64,000 bases of DNA, taken from assembly GCA_949295465.1 (NCBI GenBank), contig CASFKY010000017.1:1-64000 (forward strand), read 5' to 3'. Below the pieces are notes generated by a model that saw nothing but the letters and a program-made list of their open reading frames with translations, was not told the origin of the DNA and did no database searches. Both the position numbers and the translations under genes were made by a program. This document shows, one piece after another, positions 1 through 8,564 of this stretch; the first letter of the stretch is position 1; each line of letters begins with the position of its first letter. The stretch comes from an uncultured Oscillospiraceae bacterium (GTDB taxonomy: Bacteria; Bacillota; Clostridia; Oscillospirales; Ruminococcaceae).

Positions 1-1313
1 ACGCCGACGTTTTCTGCCATGCGCTGCTGGCCGACGGCCACGAGACGGTGGCCGACCCCGCCCAGGCGGATGCCATCATCGTCAACACCTGCGGCTTCAT
101 CCAGTCTGCCAAGGAGGAGGCCATCGAGAACATTCTCATGGCCTGCAGCTACAAACAGCAGAATCCCGACCTGAAGGTGATCGTCACCGGCTGCCTGGCC
201 GAGCGGTACAAGAGCGAGATTGCCCGCGAAATGCCCGAGGTGGACGCAGTGGTGGGCATCGGGTCCAACAAGGCGCTGCCCGCAATTCTCCGCCGGGTCT
301 GCACCCCCGGGGCGGAAACTCTGGAAAGCTACGGCCCCAAGTCCGATATGCCGCTGGGCGGCCGCCGGGTGATCTCCACCCCCCGCCACTATGCCTACTT
401 AAAGATTGCCGAGGGCTGCTCCAACCGCTGCCACTACTGCGCCATCCCGCTGATCCGCGGCCCGCTGCGCAGCCGCCCGCTGGAGGACTGCGTCGCTGAG
501 GCCAGATGGCTGGCCAGCGAGGGCGTCCGGGAACTGATTGTGGTGGCCCAGGACCCCACCGCCTACGGCGAGGACTGGGGCAAGCCCGGCGAAATCTGCG
601 CGCTGCTGGATGCGCTGAACGCCATCGAGGGCATCCGCTGGATCCGCATCCTCTATGCCTACCCCGAGCGCATCACCGACCAGTTTATCGCCGCCATGCA
701 GCGCAACAAAAAGGTGGTGCCCTATCTGTACCTGCCCATCCAGCACTGCGACGACGCGGTGCTCAAGGCCATGAACCGCCGCGGCGGCCGCAAGGAGATC
801 GAGGAGGCCATCGCCAAGCTGCGGGCCGGCATCCCCGGCCTGACGCTGCGCACCACCCTGATCGCCGGTTTCCCCGGCGAGACGGAGGAGCAGTACGCCG
901 AGCTGTGCGATTTTGTCCGCACGGTGCAGTTTGACCGGCTGGGCTGCTTTGCCTACTCGCCGGAGGAGAACACCGTGGCGGCCCGCATGGACAACCAGAT
1001 TGACGACGAGGTGAAACAGCGCCGCGCCGACCATATCATGGAGATCCAGGCGGAGATCAGCGAGAAAAAGCAGCATGACCGGGTGGGCCAGACGCTGGAA
1101 TGCATCTGTGACGGCCTGGACGAGGAGAGCGGCATGTACCTGCTGCGCTCCCAGGGTGACTGTCCCGAGATCGACGGCAATGTGCTGACCCCCGGCGACA
1201 CCCCGCTGGAGACCGGCGCCTTCTATCAGGTCACCATCACCGACAGCGACACCTACGACCTGTACGGCTATGTGGAAAGCCGGGTGCAGGACCCGGAGAA
1301 AGCGGAGGACTGA
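1..1313 (+). CDS. rimO: Ribosomal protein S12 methylthiotransferase RimO (5' truncated by window edge)
   Basis: The reading frame is open from the first bases of the window, so the true start lies upstream and only the C-terminal part (about 437 residues) is seen. RimO adds a methylthio group to an aspartate of ribosomal protein S12, using two iron-sulfur clusters and S-adenosylmethionine. The N-terminal UPF0004 region shows the family string VNTCGFI; the radical-SAM cysteines CSNRCHYC fall at about 417-440, followed by a TIM-barrel region and a C-terminal TRAM domain. The close relative MiaB is less likely because the VNTCGFI and YAYP patterns fit RimO. The stop is 3 bases before pgsA, so the two are probably co-transcribed. 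Confidence 0.93.
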   Translation, partial: ADVFCHALLADGHETVADPAQADAIIVNTCGFIQSAKEEAIENILMACSYKQQNPDLKVIVTGCLAERYKSEIAREMPEVDAVVGIGSNKALPAILRRVCTPGAETLESYGPKSDMPLGGRRVISTPRHYAYLKIAEGCSNRCHYCAIPLIRGPLRSRPLEDCVAEARWLASEGVRELIVVAQDPTAYGEDWGKPGEICALLDALNAIEGIRWIRILYAYPERITDQFIAAMQRNKKVVPYLYLPIQHCDDAVLKAMNRRGGRKEIEEAIAKLRAGIPGLTLRTTLIAGFPGETEEQYAELCDFVRTVQFDRLGCFAYSPEENTVAARMDNQIDDEVKQRRADHIMEIQAEISEKKQHDRVGQTLECICDGLDEESGMYLLRSQGDCPEIDGNVLTPGDTPLETGAFYQVTITDSDTYDLYGYVESRVQDPEKAED

Positions 1314-1316
1314 GCC

Positions 1317-1892
1317 ATGAATCTGCCCAACAAACTCACCATGCTGCGCGTTGTCCTGGTACCGGTCTTTATGGTATTTGCCGCCTTCGGCGGGCTGGGC
1401 ACCGACGCCTACAACCCCGTCGTCCAGCTGGTGGCGGGCATCATCTTTGCTGCGGCCAGCATCACCGACTTCCTGGACGGCTACCTGGCCCGCAAAAACC
1501 ACCTGGTCACCGATTTCGGCAAGTTCATGGACCCGCTGGCTGACAAGATGCTCACCACCGCCGCCTTCATCTACATGCTGGCGGACGGCATCTGCCACCC
1601 GGTGGTGCTGGCGGTCATCCTCTTCCGGGAATTTGCTGTGGCCGGCGTGCGCATGATCGCCGCCGAGCGCGGCACCGTCATTGCCGCCAATATGTGGGGC
1701 AAGGTCAAGACGGTATTGCAGATGGTCACCATCATTCTGTACTATGTGGTGCCTGTTTTCCTGGGTGAGGCGGGAATTCCCGGCTTCTGCGTTGTGATTC
1801 AGGTCCTGTGCTGGCTGGTGACCGCGGTGACGGTGCTCTCCGGCGGCATCTACCTGTGGCAGAACCGGGAGTGCTTTATCCAGGCAAAGTGA
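1317..1892 (+). CDS. pgsA: CDP-diacylglycerol-glycerol-3-phosphate 3-phosphatidyltransferase
   Basis: Integral membrane enzyme that makes phosphatidylglycerophosphate from CDP-diacylglycerol and glycerol-3-phosphate, the committed step to phosphatidylglycerol. The CDP-alcohol phosphatidyltransferase signature D-G-x2-A-R-x8-G-x3-D-x3-D is intact at residues 54-76 (D54, G55, A58, R59, G68, D72, D76). The 191 residues with several hydrophobic segments match the usual family length. The ATG at 1317 is preceded by GGAGG at about 1304-1308, inside the end of rimO. It follows rimO by 3 bases, as often seen in Firmicutes. Confidence 0.95.
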   Translation: MNLPNKLTMLRVVLVPVFMVFAAFGGLGTDAYNPVVQLVAGIIFAAASITDFLDGYLARKNHLVTDFGKFMDPLADKMLTTAAFIYMLADGICHPVVLAVILFREFAVAGVRMIAAERGTVIAANMWGKVKTVLQMVTIILYYVVPVFLGEAGIPGFCVVIQVLCWLVTAVTVLSGGIYLWQNRECFIQAK

Positions 1893-1914
1893 GCAGATTT
1901 TCACCGGTTTGCGG

Positions 1915-1943
1915 TTGCGCAGGATGCCCGGCGCGGCTATAAT
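1915..1943 (+). promoter_or_regulatory. sigma-A-type promoter of cysS
   Basis: TTGCGC at 1915-1920 and a perfect TATAAT at 1938-1943, with a 17-base spacer. It lies 63 bases before the cysS start in the short gap after pgsA. Confidence 0.7.
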
Positions 1944-2005
1944 AAGGTTGTATCGATCCAAATATCCACCCGGCGCCAAACCGCCGGCAGGAAGGAAGCC
2001 ATCCT

Positions 2006-3403
2006 ATGCAGATCTTCAATACCATGACCCGCCGCAAGGAGGAGTTTGTCCCCCAGACCCCCGGTGAATACCGGATCTATGTCTGCGGCCCCACGGTCTA
2101 CAACTATATTCACCTGGGCAATGCCCGCCCGCTGGTGGTGTTCGACACCCTGCGCCGCTACCTGGAATACCGGGGCAACAAGGTGATTTTTGTCTCCAAC
2201 ATCACCGATATTGATGACAAACTGATCAACCGCGCCAAGGAGGAGGGCGTCTCCATGGCGGAGGTGGCCAGCCACTACGCCGACGAGTACCTGAAGGACG
2301 CTGACGGCCTGAACGTCAAACGCCCCACCGTCCAGCCCCGTGCCACCGAGCACATCCAGGAGATCCTGGACCTGGTGGGGGATCTGGTGGCCAGCGGCCA
2401 TGCCTATGTGGCCCGCAACGGCGACGTGTACTTCCGTGTCCGCTCTGATCCCGAGTACGGCAAGCTCAGCCATCTGAACCTGGATGATCTGGAGAGCGGC
2501 AACCGGGAATTGCGCAGCCAGATGGACGATGACCTGAAGGAGGACCCCGCCGACTTTGCCGTTTGGAAGGCGGCCAAGCCCGGCGAGCCCAGCTGGGACA
2601 GCCCCTACGGCAAGGGCCGCCCGGGCTGGCACATCGAGTGCAGTGCCATGGCCCGCAAGCATCTGGGCAAGACCATCGACCTTCATGCCGGCGGTCAGGA
2701 CCTGGTGTTCCCCCATCATGAGAACGAGATCGCCCAATCCGAGTGCGCCAACGGCTGCACCTTTGCCCGCTACTGGATGCACAACGGCTTTCTGAACATC
2801 AACAACCAGAAGATGTCCAAGAGCCTGAACAACTTCTTCACCGTGCGGGAGATCGCGGAGGCCTACGGCTATGAGCCCATCCGCTTCTTCATGCTCACCG
2901 CCGGCTATCGGATGCCCCTGAACTACACGGTGGAGCTGATCCAGAGCTGCAAGAACAGCCTGGAGCGGCTGTACACCTGCCGGGACAACCTGGATTTCGC
3001 CATCCAGAACGCCGGCGAGGGCGGGGACGACGCCCTCATCGCCAAGGCCGCCGAGGCCCGGGAGAAGTTCAACAAGGCCATGGACGACGACCTGAACACC
3101 CCCGACGCCCTGGCTGTGATCTTCGATCTGGTCAAGGAGATCAATACCCTCTCTTCCACCGCCAGCAAAAAGGCGCTGGAAGAGGCCGCCAAGGCCTTTG
3201 ACGATCTGACCAACGTGCTGGGCCTGATGTACAACCGCAAGAAGGACCAAGTGCCCGCCGAGGTCATGGCCCTGGTGGAGCAGCGCGCCGCCGCCAAGAA
3301 GGCCAAGAACTGGGCCGAGGCCGACGCCCTGCGGGACAAGATCACCGGCATGGGCTGGTCGGTCACCGACACCGCCCAGGGCCCCAAGGTCTCCAAGCTG
3401 TAA
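2006..3403 (+). CDS. cysS: Cysteinyl-tRNA synthetase
   Basis: Class I aminoacyl-tRNA synthetase that charges tRNA-Cys in the cytoplasm. The zinc ligand Cys27 sits in the YVCGPTVYNYIHLGN block holding the HIGH-like motif (HLGN, residues 36-39), and an intact KMSKS loop lies near residue 270. The 465-residue length is typical. The ATG at 2006 follows a GGAAGGAA ribosome-binding site. It has its own promoter and a strong terminator directly downstream, so it looks monocistronic. Confidence 0.97.
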   Translation: MQIFNTMTRRKEEFVPQTPGEYRIYVCGPTVYNYIHLGNARPLVVFDTLRRYLEYRGNKVIFVSNITDIDDKLINRAKEEGVSMAEVASHYADEYLKDADGLNVKRPTVQPRATEHIQEILDLVGDLVASGHAYVARNGDVYFRVRSDPEYGKLSHLNLDDLESGNRELRSQMDDDLKEDPADFAVWKAAKPGEPSWDSPYGKGRPGWHIECSAMARKHLGKTIDLHAGGQDLVFPHHENEIAQSECANGCTFARYWMHNGFLNINNQKMSKSLNNFFTVREIAEAYGYEPIRFFMLTAGYRMPLNYTVELIQSCKNSLERLYTCRDNLDFAIQNAGEGGDDALIAKAAEAREKFNKAMDDDLNTPDALAVIFDLVKEINTLSSTASKKALEEAAKAFDDLTNVLGLMYNRKKDQVPAEVMALVEQRAAAKKAKNWAEADALRDKITGMGWSVTDTAQGPKVSKL

Positions 3404-3418
3404 GATCTGCACAAAAAA

Positions 3419-3446
3419 GCCGCCGGAAATTTTCCGGCGGCTTTTT
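3419..3446 (+). terminator. Rho-independent terminator of cysS
   Basis: Perfect 11-base-pair stem (GCCGCCGGAAA paired with TTTCCGGCGGC) followed by five T residues, starting 15 bases after the cysS stop. Confidence 0.92.
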
Positions 3447-3527
3447 CTGTCCCCGAAAGGAGGGAGGCTGTTTTTCTGTCTTATGGGGTGAAGGGCAAAA
3501 AGAAAGAGTCCTCCCTTGCTGCCGGCC

Positions 3528-3556
3528 TTGTGCGGGGCGGCGGCCCATGGTAAACT
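3528..3556 (+). promoter_or_regulatory. possible promoter of the DUF4349 operon
   Basis: TTGTGC at 3528-3533 and TAAACT at 3551-3556 with a 17-base spacer; the -10 carries an extended TGG. The match to consensus is moderate. Confidence 0.45.
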
Positions 3557-3598
3557 GAAAGCAGGAAAAATCTCTCCCAAAAAAGGAGGCGAACCCAC

Positions 3599-4525
3599 AT
3601 GAAAAGACGAATGACGGCAATTTTGGCGGCCCTGGCCCTGATTTTGGGGCTGGCGGGCTGCGGCGGTTCCAGCGGCAGCACCGGGGGCGGCGTCACCAGC
3701 GCGGCCGCCGAGACGGGCTGGGCCGAGGACACCGCCGCCAGTGCGGAGGAGCCGGGCCAGCCCCTGGCCATCGAGGGCCGCAAGATCATCTATACCGCCA
3801 GCCTGGAGATGGAGAGCACCGCCTTTGAAGAGACCTGCACCGCCCTGGAAGAGGCGGCGGCCCGGGCGGGGGGCTATGTGCAGAGCAGCGGCCTCAGCGG
3901 CAGCGCCGACAGCGCCGACCGGGTGGCCCGGTACACCTTCCGCATCCCCAGCGACCAGTACCAGAGCTTCCTCAACGACGCCCAGAACGCGGGCAACGCC
4001 CTCCACAAAAGCGAGGACACCCAGGACGTGACCGCGGACTATGTGGACGTGGAGGCCCGGCTCTCCAGCCTGGAAAGCCAGCGGGACCGGCTGCTGGAAC
4101 TGCGGGACCAGGCCACCACCCTGGAGGACCTGCTGGCCATTGAGGAGCAGCTCACCCAGGTGCAGTACCAGATCGAGAGCTACACCGGCCAGAAAAAGGT
4201 GCTGGACGACCAGGTGGACCTGGCCACTGTGAATGTCAGCCTGTGGGAGGTGGCCAATCTCACCCCCACCGAGACCAGCTTTGCCGCCCGGCTGGGCGCC
4301 GCCTTTGCGAGGGGCTGGCGGAACTTCGGGCGCTGGCTCGAGGACCTGGCCCTCTGGCTGGTCGGCTCGCTGCCCTGGCTCATCCTGCTGGCGCTGATCC
4401 TGACGGGGGCGTCCCTGCTGGTGCGCCGCCGGGGCCCCTCCCTGCCCAAAAAGCGCCGGCGCTTTGGCCCGGCCCGCAAGGGGCAGGATGCGCCCCCGCC
4501 CGACTCAAAATCCGATAAAATCTGA
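3599..4525 (+). CDS. DUF4349 domain-containing lipoprotein
   Basis: A 308-residue envelope protein. A signal peptide ends in a lipobox with cysteine at residue 21 (LAGC), followed by a Ser/Gly-rich linker. The body contains the DUF4349 pattern: a beta-rich part around residues 55-130, then a long charged helical hairpin (about 135-205) likely to form a coiled coil. A single membrane helix lies around residues 250-280, and the cytoplasmic tail is basic. The ATG at 3599 follows AAAAGGAGGC. It starts an apparent three-gene operon with the membrane protein 23 bases downstream. Cellular role unknown; proteins of this family sit at the cell surface. Confidence 0.85.
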   Translation: MKRRMTAILAALALILGLAGCGGSSGSTGGGVTSAAAETGWAEDTAASAEEPGQPLAIEGRKIIYTASLEMESTAFEETCTALEEAAARAGGYVQSSGLSGSADSADRVARYTFRIPSDQYQSFLNDAQNAGNALHKSEDTQDVTADYVDVEARLSSLESQRDRLLELRDQATTLEDLLAIEEQLTQVQYQIESYTGQKKVLDDQVDLATVNVSLWEVANLTPTETSFAARLGAAFARGWRNFGRWLEDLALWLVGSLPWLILLALILTGASLLVRRRGPSLPKKRRRFGPARKGQDAPPPDSKSDKI

Positions 4526-4548
4526 ACCACAAAAGGACTCTGCCTTCT

Positions 4549-6297
4549 ATGCCTTGTAAACCCAACATCAAAAAACAAATCTTGGAATTCCTGGTCCTGG
4601 CCGGGGCGGTGATGGCCCTCTGCGCCCTGCCCCTGGCCAACCGGGACCTGGCCGCCGGTCATGACTGCCTGTTCCACATGCTGCGCATCGAGGGGCTGGC
4701 CCAGGCCCTGCGGGAGGGCTCGGCCCTGCCGGTTCGGGTCTATTCCCTGCTGCTGGGCGGGTACGGCTATGCCTGCGGGCTGTTTTACCCGGACCTTTTC
4801 CTCTATCCCTTCGCAGTGCTGCGGGCCTTTGTCACCGGGCCCGAAATCACCTTCAAGCTCCTACTTTTGAGCTGCTGCGCTCTCCAGTGCCTCACCGGCT
4901 ATCTGGCGGGGCGGGGCATCACCAAAAGCCACACCGGGGGCCTGGTGCTGATGGTGAGCTACAGCCTGTGTCAGTACCACCTGGCCAACCTCTTCATCCG
5001 CAGCGCGGTGGGGGAGGCCCAGGCCATGATCTTCCTGCCCCTGGCGGTGTGGGGATTGTGGAACCTCACCGAGGAGGGATTCTCCCGCCCCTGGATTCTG
5101 GGGCTGGGCTTTTTCGGGCTGCTCATGACCCACACCATCAGCCTGGCCCTCTGCGGCCTTCTGGCGGTGGGCTGGGTGCTGGCCCGGCTGCCCCGGGTGC
5201 TGAAGGGCCCCATCCTTTTCAAGGGGGCGCTCACCACCCTGGCGGTGCTGGCCCTGGGCTGCTATTACTGGCTGCCCATGCTGGAGCAGTTTGCCGCCGA
5301 CCGCTTCAAGGCCACCACCGATCCCCTCACCAACCTGTGGGAAAACCGCCAGAGCCTGGCGGGGATTTTCTCCCTCACCGGGTATCAGGGCCTGGGGCTG
5401 GGGGTGCTGGCCCTGGCGGTGCTGGGGGTGCTGGCCCTGTGCCGCCGGCCGGGCAGCCGCCCTGCCCGGGTGTTCTGGCTGCTGGGGGTCGGCTTTTCCC
5501 TCATCCAGCTGTGGGGCGGGGTGTGGAAACTGCTGGACGCCACCCCCCTCACCAGCATCCAGTTCCCCTGGCGGCTGAACCAGCTGGGGCAGTTCTTCTT
5601 CTGCCTGTGCGCCGCCTGGATGTTGGGGGGGCGGGAAAAATCGGCCCCGCCCCAAGGCAGGCGCAAAGCCCGGCGGGCGGCGGCCCTGGGGGCGGTGACC
5701 CTGCTCTCGGCGGCCAACCTGGCCCTTTTGTGGCCCAGCCTGCCCGAGCTGTGCAACTATGGGGACAACTACTTTGAAAACCGGGGCGAGACCTTCTATC
5801 TGGTGGGCCAGGAGTGGGTGCCCGACGGGGTGGACATCTACGAGTTTGCCGCCGAGCCCACCGCCCAGTACACCACGCCGGACGGCCAGACCCATCAGGG
5901 AGAGTATCTGCCCGGGGGCGGCTTTGCCCTGTGGTGCGAGGGCGAAGGGGCCTACGGGGTGCCAAAGCTCTGGTACAAGGGCTATACCGCGGTCCTCACC
6001 CCCGAAGAGGGAGGAGAGGCTCTCCCGGTGCCCCTCCACAAGGACGGAGCCGGCCGGGTGGAGCTTCAGGTGCCGCAGGGGTATCCCGCCGGCCAGGTGA
6101 CGGTGGCCTACACCGGCACGGACCTCCAGCGGATTTCTCAGTGGGTGAGTCTGGCGGCGGCCCTGGCCCTGGCCGGGGGCGCCCTGGGCTTCTGGGCCCG
6201 CGGCAGAAAGAAAGGAGGACAAGACCATGAAGCACAAAAGCCTGTGGGGGCCGGCGGCCCTGGTATTCCTGCTGGCGCTGGGGGCGGGCTGCGGTAA
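4549..6297 (+). CDS. Polytopic membrane protein, 6-pyruvoyl-tetrahydropterin synthase-related / GT-C-like
   Basis: A 582-residue protein with roughly ten or more hydrophobic segments in its first 380 residues, then an extracytoplasmic beta-rich domain (about 395-540) and a final membrane helix. The early string GHDCLFHMLRIEGL followed by LPVRVY is the hallmark of the PF10131 (PTPS-related) membrane family, whose topology resembles lipid-linked-sugar GT-C glycosyltransferases. A role in transferring a sugar to a cell-surface acceptor is inference. The last about 24 residues are translated from DNA that also encodes the start of the next lipoprotein, so the true end may have been altered by a mutation. 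Confidence 0.75.
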   Translation: MPCKPNIKKQILEFLVLAGAVMALCALPLANRDLAAGHDCLFHMLRIEGLAQALREGSALPVRVYSLLLGGYGYACGLFYPDLFLYPFAVLRAFVTGPEITFKLLLLSCCALQCLTGYLAGRGITKSHTGGLVLMVSYSLCQYHLANLFIRSAVGEAQAMIFLPLAVWGLWNLTEEGFSRPWILGLGFFGLLMTHTISLALCGLLAVGWVLARLPRVLKGPILFKGALTTLAVLALGCYYWLPMLEQFAADRFKATTDPLTNLWENRQSLAGIFSLTGYQGLGLGVLALAVLGVLALCRRPGSRPARVFWLLGVGFSLIQLWGGVWKLLDATPLTSIQFPWRLNQLGQFFFCLCAAWMLGGREKSAPPQGRRKARRAAALGAVTLLSAANLALLWPSLPELCNYGDNYFENRGETFYLVGQEWVPDGVDIYEFAAEPTAQYTTPDGQTHQGEYLPGGGFALWCEGEGAYGVPKLWYKGYTAVLTPEEGGEALPVPLHKDGAGRVELQVPQGYPAGQVTVAYTGTDLQRISQWVSLAAALALAGGALGFWARGRKKGGQDHEAQKPVGAGGPGIPAGAGGGLR

Positions 6298-7006
6298 AGG
6301 CGGCGCAGAGCCCGATTCTCTGCCCGCTTCTTCCGGCGCTCAGTCTGTCAGCCGGCTCTGCCGGGTGGTGGAGGGAGAGGGGGAGAGCCTCCTTCTGGCC
6401 GACCTGGAGGGCAGCGAGGAAATTTACCGCCTCTCCCTGAAAGACCTGCCGGTGGAGGACGAGTCGGGCCGGCCGGCCCAGGTGCAGGAGGGTATGGAGG
6501 TGCGGGTGGAGTACAGCGGGGAGGTGGACCTCACCTACCCGGCCACCTTCCGCCAGCCCACCGCCCTCATCCTCACCGGCCGGCAGGAAAACCTGTGCAG
6601 CCTGTATTTGCAGGTGCTGGGGGATCTGTGGGAGCAGGACACCGCCCTCAACGAGGGGGCGCTCCAGGTGGGGGTAGACCTCTCCTCCACCCGCCTGAGC
6701 GAGAGCGAACAGGCCGCGGTGGCCTGGGCCTTTGGGGAGTCGGTGGGTCTTTTCCCGCTGACCGCCACCTATGAGGAGCTGAAAGAGCAAGGCTGCATCA
6801 CCGAGGAGGGGGGCTTTCCCTTTTGGGAGGACGGCTGCCTGCTGACCATTGAGGAAAAGGAGGAGACAGAGGAGGACACCCTTTCCTTTGAGGCCCGGAA
6901 ATGGCGCAGCGGCACCGGGGCCATCCTCTGGACCGACTGCACCGCCCGGCGAAAGGAAGAGGGCCGGTGGGGACAGTACCAGCCCGGCGGCTGGGCGGTG
7001 TCCTGA
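6227..7006 (+). CDS. Small lipoprotein of unknown function
   Basis: A 259-residue protein with a signal peptide and lipobox (LGAGC, cysteine about residue 22). No family recognised. The mature part is acidic, with a beta-rich first half and a mixed second half. The ATG at 6227 has an excellent AAAGGAGG ribosome-binding site 6 bases upstream, which supports the start although the gene overlaps the preceding membrane-protein gene by 71 bases. Its place behind the DUF4349 and GT-C-like genes suggests all three act in the same envelope process. Confidence 0.75.
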   Translation: MKHKSLWGPAALVFLLALGAGCGKGGAEPDSLPASSGAQSVSRLCRVVEGEGESLLLADLEGSEEIYRLSLKDLPVEDESGRPAQVQEGMEVRVEYSGEVDLTYPATFRQPTALILTGRQENLCSLYLQVLGDLWEQDTALNEGALQVGVDLSSTRLSESEQAAVAWAFGESVGLFPLTATYEELKEQGCITEEGGFPFWEDGCLLTIEEKEETEEDTLSFEARKWRSGTGAILWTDCTARRKEEGRWGQYQPGGWAVS

Positions 7007-7065
7007 AAAAATCCGGGGCGGGGCCATGCTCCCCCAAAAGCCCCCCGAAGCCAAAACCTTCACAA

Positions 7066-7099
7066 GGGAGCGCCCCGGCGGGGCGCTCCCCCTTTTTTT
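7066..7099 (+). terminator. Rho-independent terminator of the DUF4349 operon
   Basis: Perfect stem GGGAGCGCCCC / GGGGCGCTCCC with a 3-base loop and seven T residues. Confidence 0.92.
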
Positions 7100-7155
7100 G
7101 TGCCCCGATGGCCCCGCAAAAGCGGGGGGATGGGTAGGCAAAGAGAGGGAGAATG

Positions 7156-7164
7156 TGGTATAAT
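7156..7164 (+). promoter_or_regulatory. extended -10 promoter of the YcxB-like gene
   Basis: TGG-TATAAT (TATAAT at 7159-7164). No good -35 is visible at the expected distance, so the extended -10 probably carries the activity. Confidence 0.55.
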
Positions 7165-7228
7165 CAATTTTATATCCCGGCCCAGCGCCGGGCAGACTGG
7201 CCGCCGGCCACAAAGAAAGGGAGTACCC

Positions 7229-7765
7229 ATGGAAACGCCTCTTTTTCAGGTGTCCACCCACATGGAGCGGAAGGACTACCGAAAATTTCTCTACATTGCC
7301 ACCTTCTTTCAGAACCCCCTCGTCATTCCCCTCATCCTGGTGATGTGCGGTGTGGGGGCGGTGCTGGCCAGCCGGCAGCTGGGCCGCAGCGATCTGTTTT
7401 ATATCGTGGCCCTCTGGGCGGCCATCACGGCGCTGGTGTTCAGCGCGGTCTGCTTCAATGTGGAGGGCAAGAACCGCCGCCGGGTGACGGCCGCCCAGCA
7501 GGTGGGCGCGCTGGACCGGCGGCTGGAGATGAGCTTTTCCGAGACGGAGTTCCTTCTGGAAAATCCCGCCCGGGAAGCCAGCCGCACCCTGTCGTATGAG
7601 GAGTTCCATCTGCTGATGGAGACCAAGGACTACTTCATCTTTTTCCTCACCAAGCACCAGGTCACCCTGCTGTGCAAGCGGGACCTGAAAGAGGAGGAGC
7701 GGGACAGCTTCTCCGCCTTCATCCGCCGCAAGTTCGGCAAGCGGTATCGGTACGTCAATCTGTGA
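7229..7765 (+). CDS. YcxB-like membrane protein
   Basis: A 178-residue protein with two adjacent membrane helices (about residues 28-48 and 55-75) and a soluble C-terminal part containing the typical YcxB stretch: acidic linker, then SYEEFHLLMETKDYFIFFL. The family is common in Firmicutes and its function is unknown. The ATG at 7229 follows AAAGAAAGGGAG. It has its own promoter and no clear operon partner. Confidence 0.75.
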   Translation: METPLFQVSTHMERKDYRKFLYIATFFQNPLVIPLILVMCGVGAVLASRQLGRSDLFYIVALWAAITALVFSAVCFNVEGKNRRRVTAAQQVGALDRRLEMSFSETEFLLENPAREASRTLSYEEFHLLMETKDYFIFFLTKHQVTLLCKRDLKEEERDSFSAFIRRKFGKRYRYVNL

Positions 7766-7845
7766 CAGGGGCGGGAGGGGGCCGCGGGGCGGCTCCTTCC
7801 CGCTTTTTGTTCAAAGAGCTTTCACAAAGGGCCGGGCCGGCCCCG

Positions 7846-7873
7846 TTCACGGAGGGCTCTTTTGTGCTATAAT
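7846..7873 (+). promoter_or_regulatory. promoter of the TIGR01440-yggS-oxidoreductase operon
   Basis: TATAAT at 7868-7873 with an extended TGC directly upstream; TTCACG at 7846-7851 gives a 16-base spacer. The 118-base leader that follows is GC-rich and can fold, but matches no riboswitch I recognise. Confidence 0.6.
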
Positions 7874-7991
7874 ACAGATGTCGGGCGGCCCCGCCGGCGC
7901 TTGCCGGCCCGAGCGGCCGCCGGGCAAAGCGGACAGACAGATACCGGGCGGCCGGCAAGGCCGCCGGCGCAGGCCGAAAGAGGTGTTTTGT

Positions 7992-8549
7992 ATGGAATAT
8001 GAAGAGATCACGGAACAGACCCGAAAGGCTCTCTGCGAGCTTTTGGAGGCGGCCAACCTGAAGGAGGGCGACCTGTTTGTGGTGGGCTGCTCTTCCAGTG
8101 AGGTGCGGGGCGAGCACATCGGCAAGGGCAGCAGCATGGAGATCGCCGCCGCCATCCTGCGGGGGATCTACCCGGTGCTGAAGGAGCGGAAGATCTGGCT
8201 GGCGGCCCAGTGCTGCGAGCACCTGAACCGGGCCCTTATCCTGGAAGAGGAGGCGGCCCGGGCCTACGGCTACGAGCCGGTCTGCGTCATGCCCCAGCCC
8301 CACGCGGGGGGCAGCTGGGCCACCAACTGCTGGCAGGCCTTTGAACACCCGGTGGCGGTGGAGCGCATCCAGGCCGCCGCGGGCATGGATATCGGCGACA
8401 CCCTCATCGGGATGCACCTGCGGCCGGTGGCGGTGCCGGTGCGGCTCTCGGTACAGAGGATCGGCCAGGCGAATCTGGTCTGCGCCCGCACCCGCCCCAA
8501 GTTCATCGGCGGGGCCCGGGCGGTGTACCCCACCGCAGAAAAGCACTGA
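7992..8549 (+). CDS. TIGR01440 / UPF0340 family protein (YwlG-like)
   Basis: A 185-residue soluble protein of a widespread Firmicute family. Recognisable strings are VVGCSSSEVRGEHIGKGSS near residue 30, the cysteine-containing LAAQCCEHLNRAL near residue 70, and the C-terminal RTRPKFIGGARAVYP. The function is unknown. The ATG at 7992 lies behind AAAGAGGT and gives the usual family length; upstream in-frame extensions have no ribosome-binding site. It is 15 bases before yggS and likely co-transcribed. Confidence 0.85.
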   Translation: MEYEEITEQTRKALCELLEAANLKEGDLFVVGCSSSEVRGEHIGKGSSMEIAAAILRGIYPVLKERKIWLAAQCCEHLNRALILEEEAARAYGYEPVCVMPQPHAGGSWATNCWQAFEHPVAVERIQAAAGMDIGDTLIGMHLRPVAVPVRLSVQRIGQANLVCARTRPKFIGGARAVYPTAEKH

Positions 8550-8564
8550 AAAGGAGAAATACCC

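Noticed and set aside
1937..4006. Long open frame of about 690 codons on the minus strand, opposite cysS and the DUF4349 gene
   Set aside because: It runs opposite two well-supported genes, its translation is low-complexity (Gly, Ala, Leu, His, Gln) and it has no start context. High GC produces many such frames; all similar antisense frames were left out.
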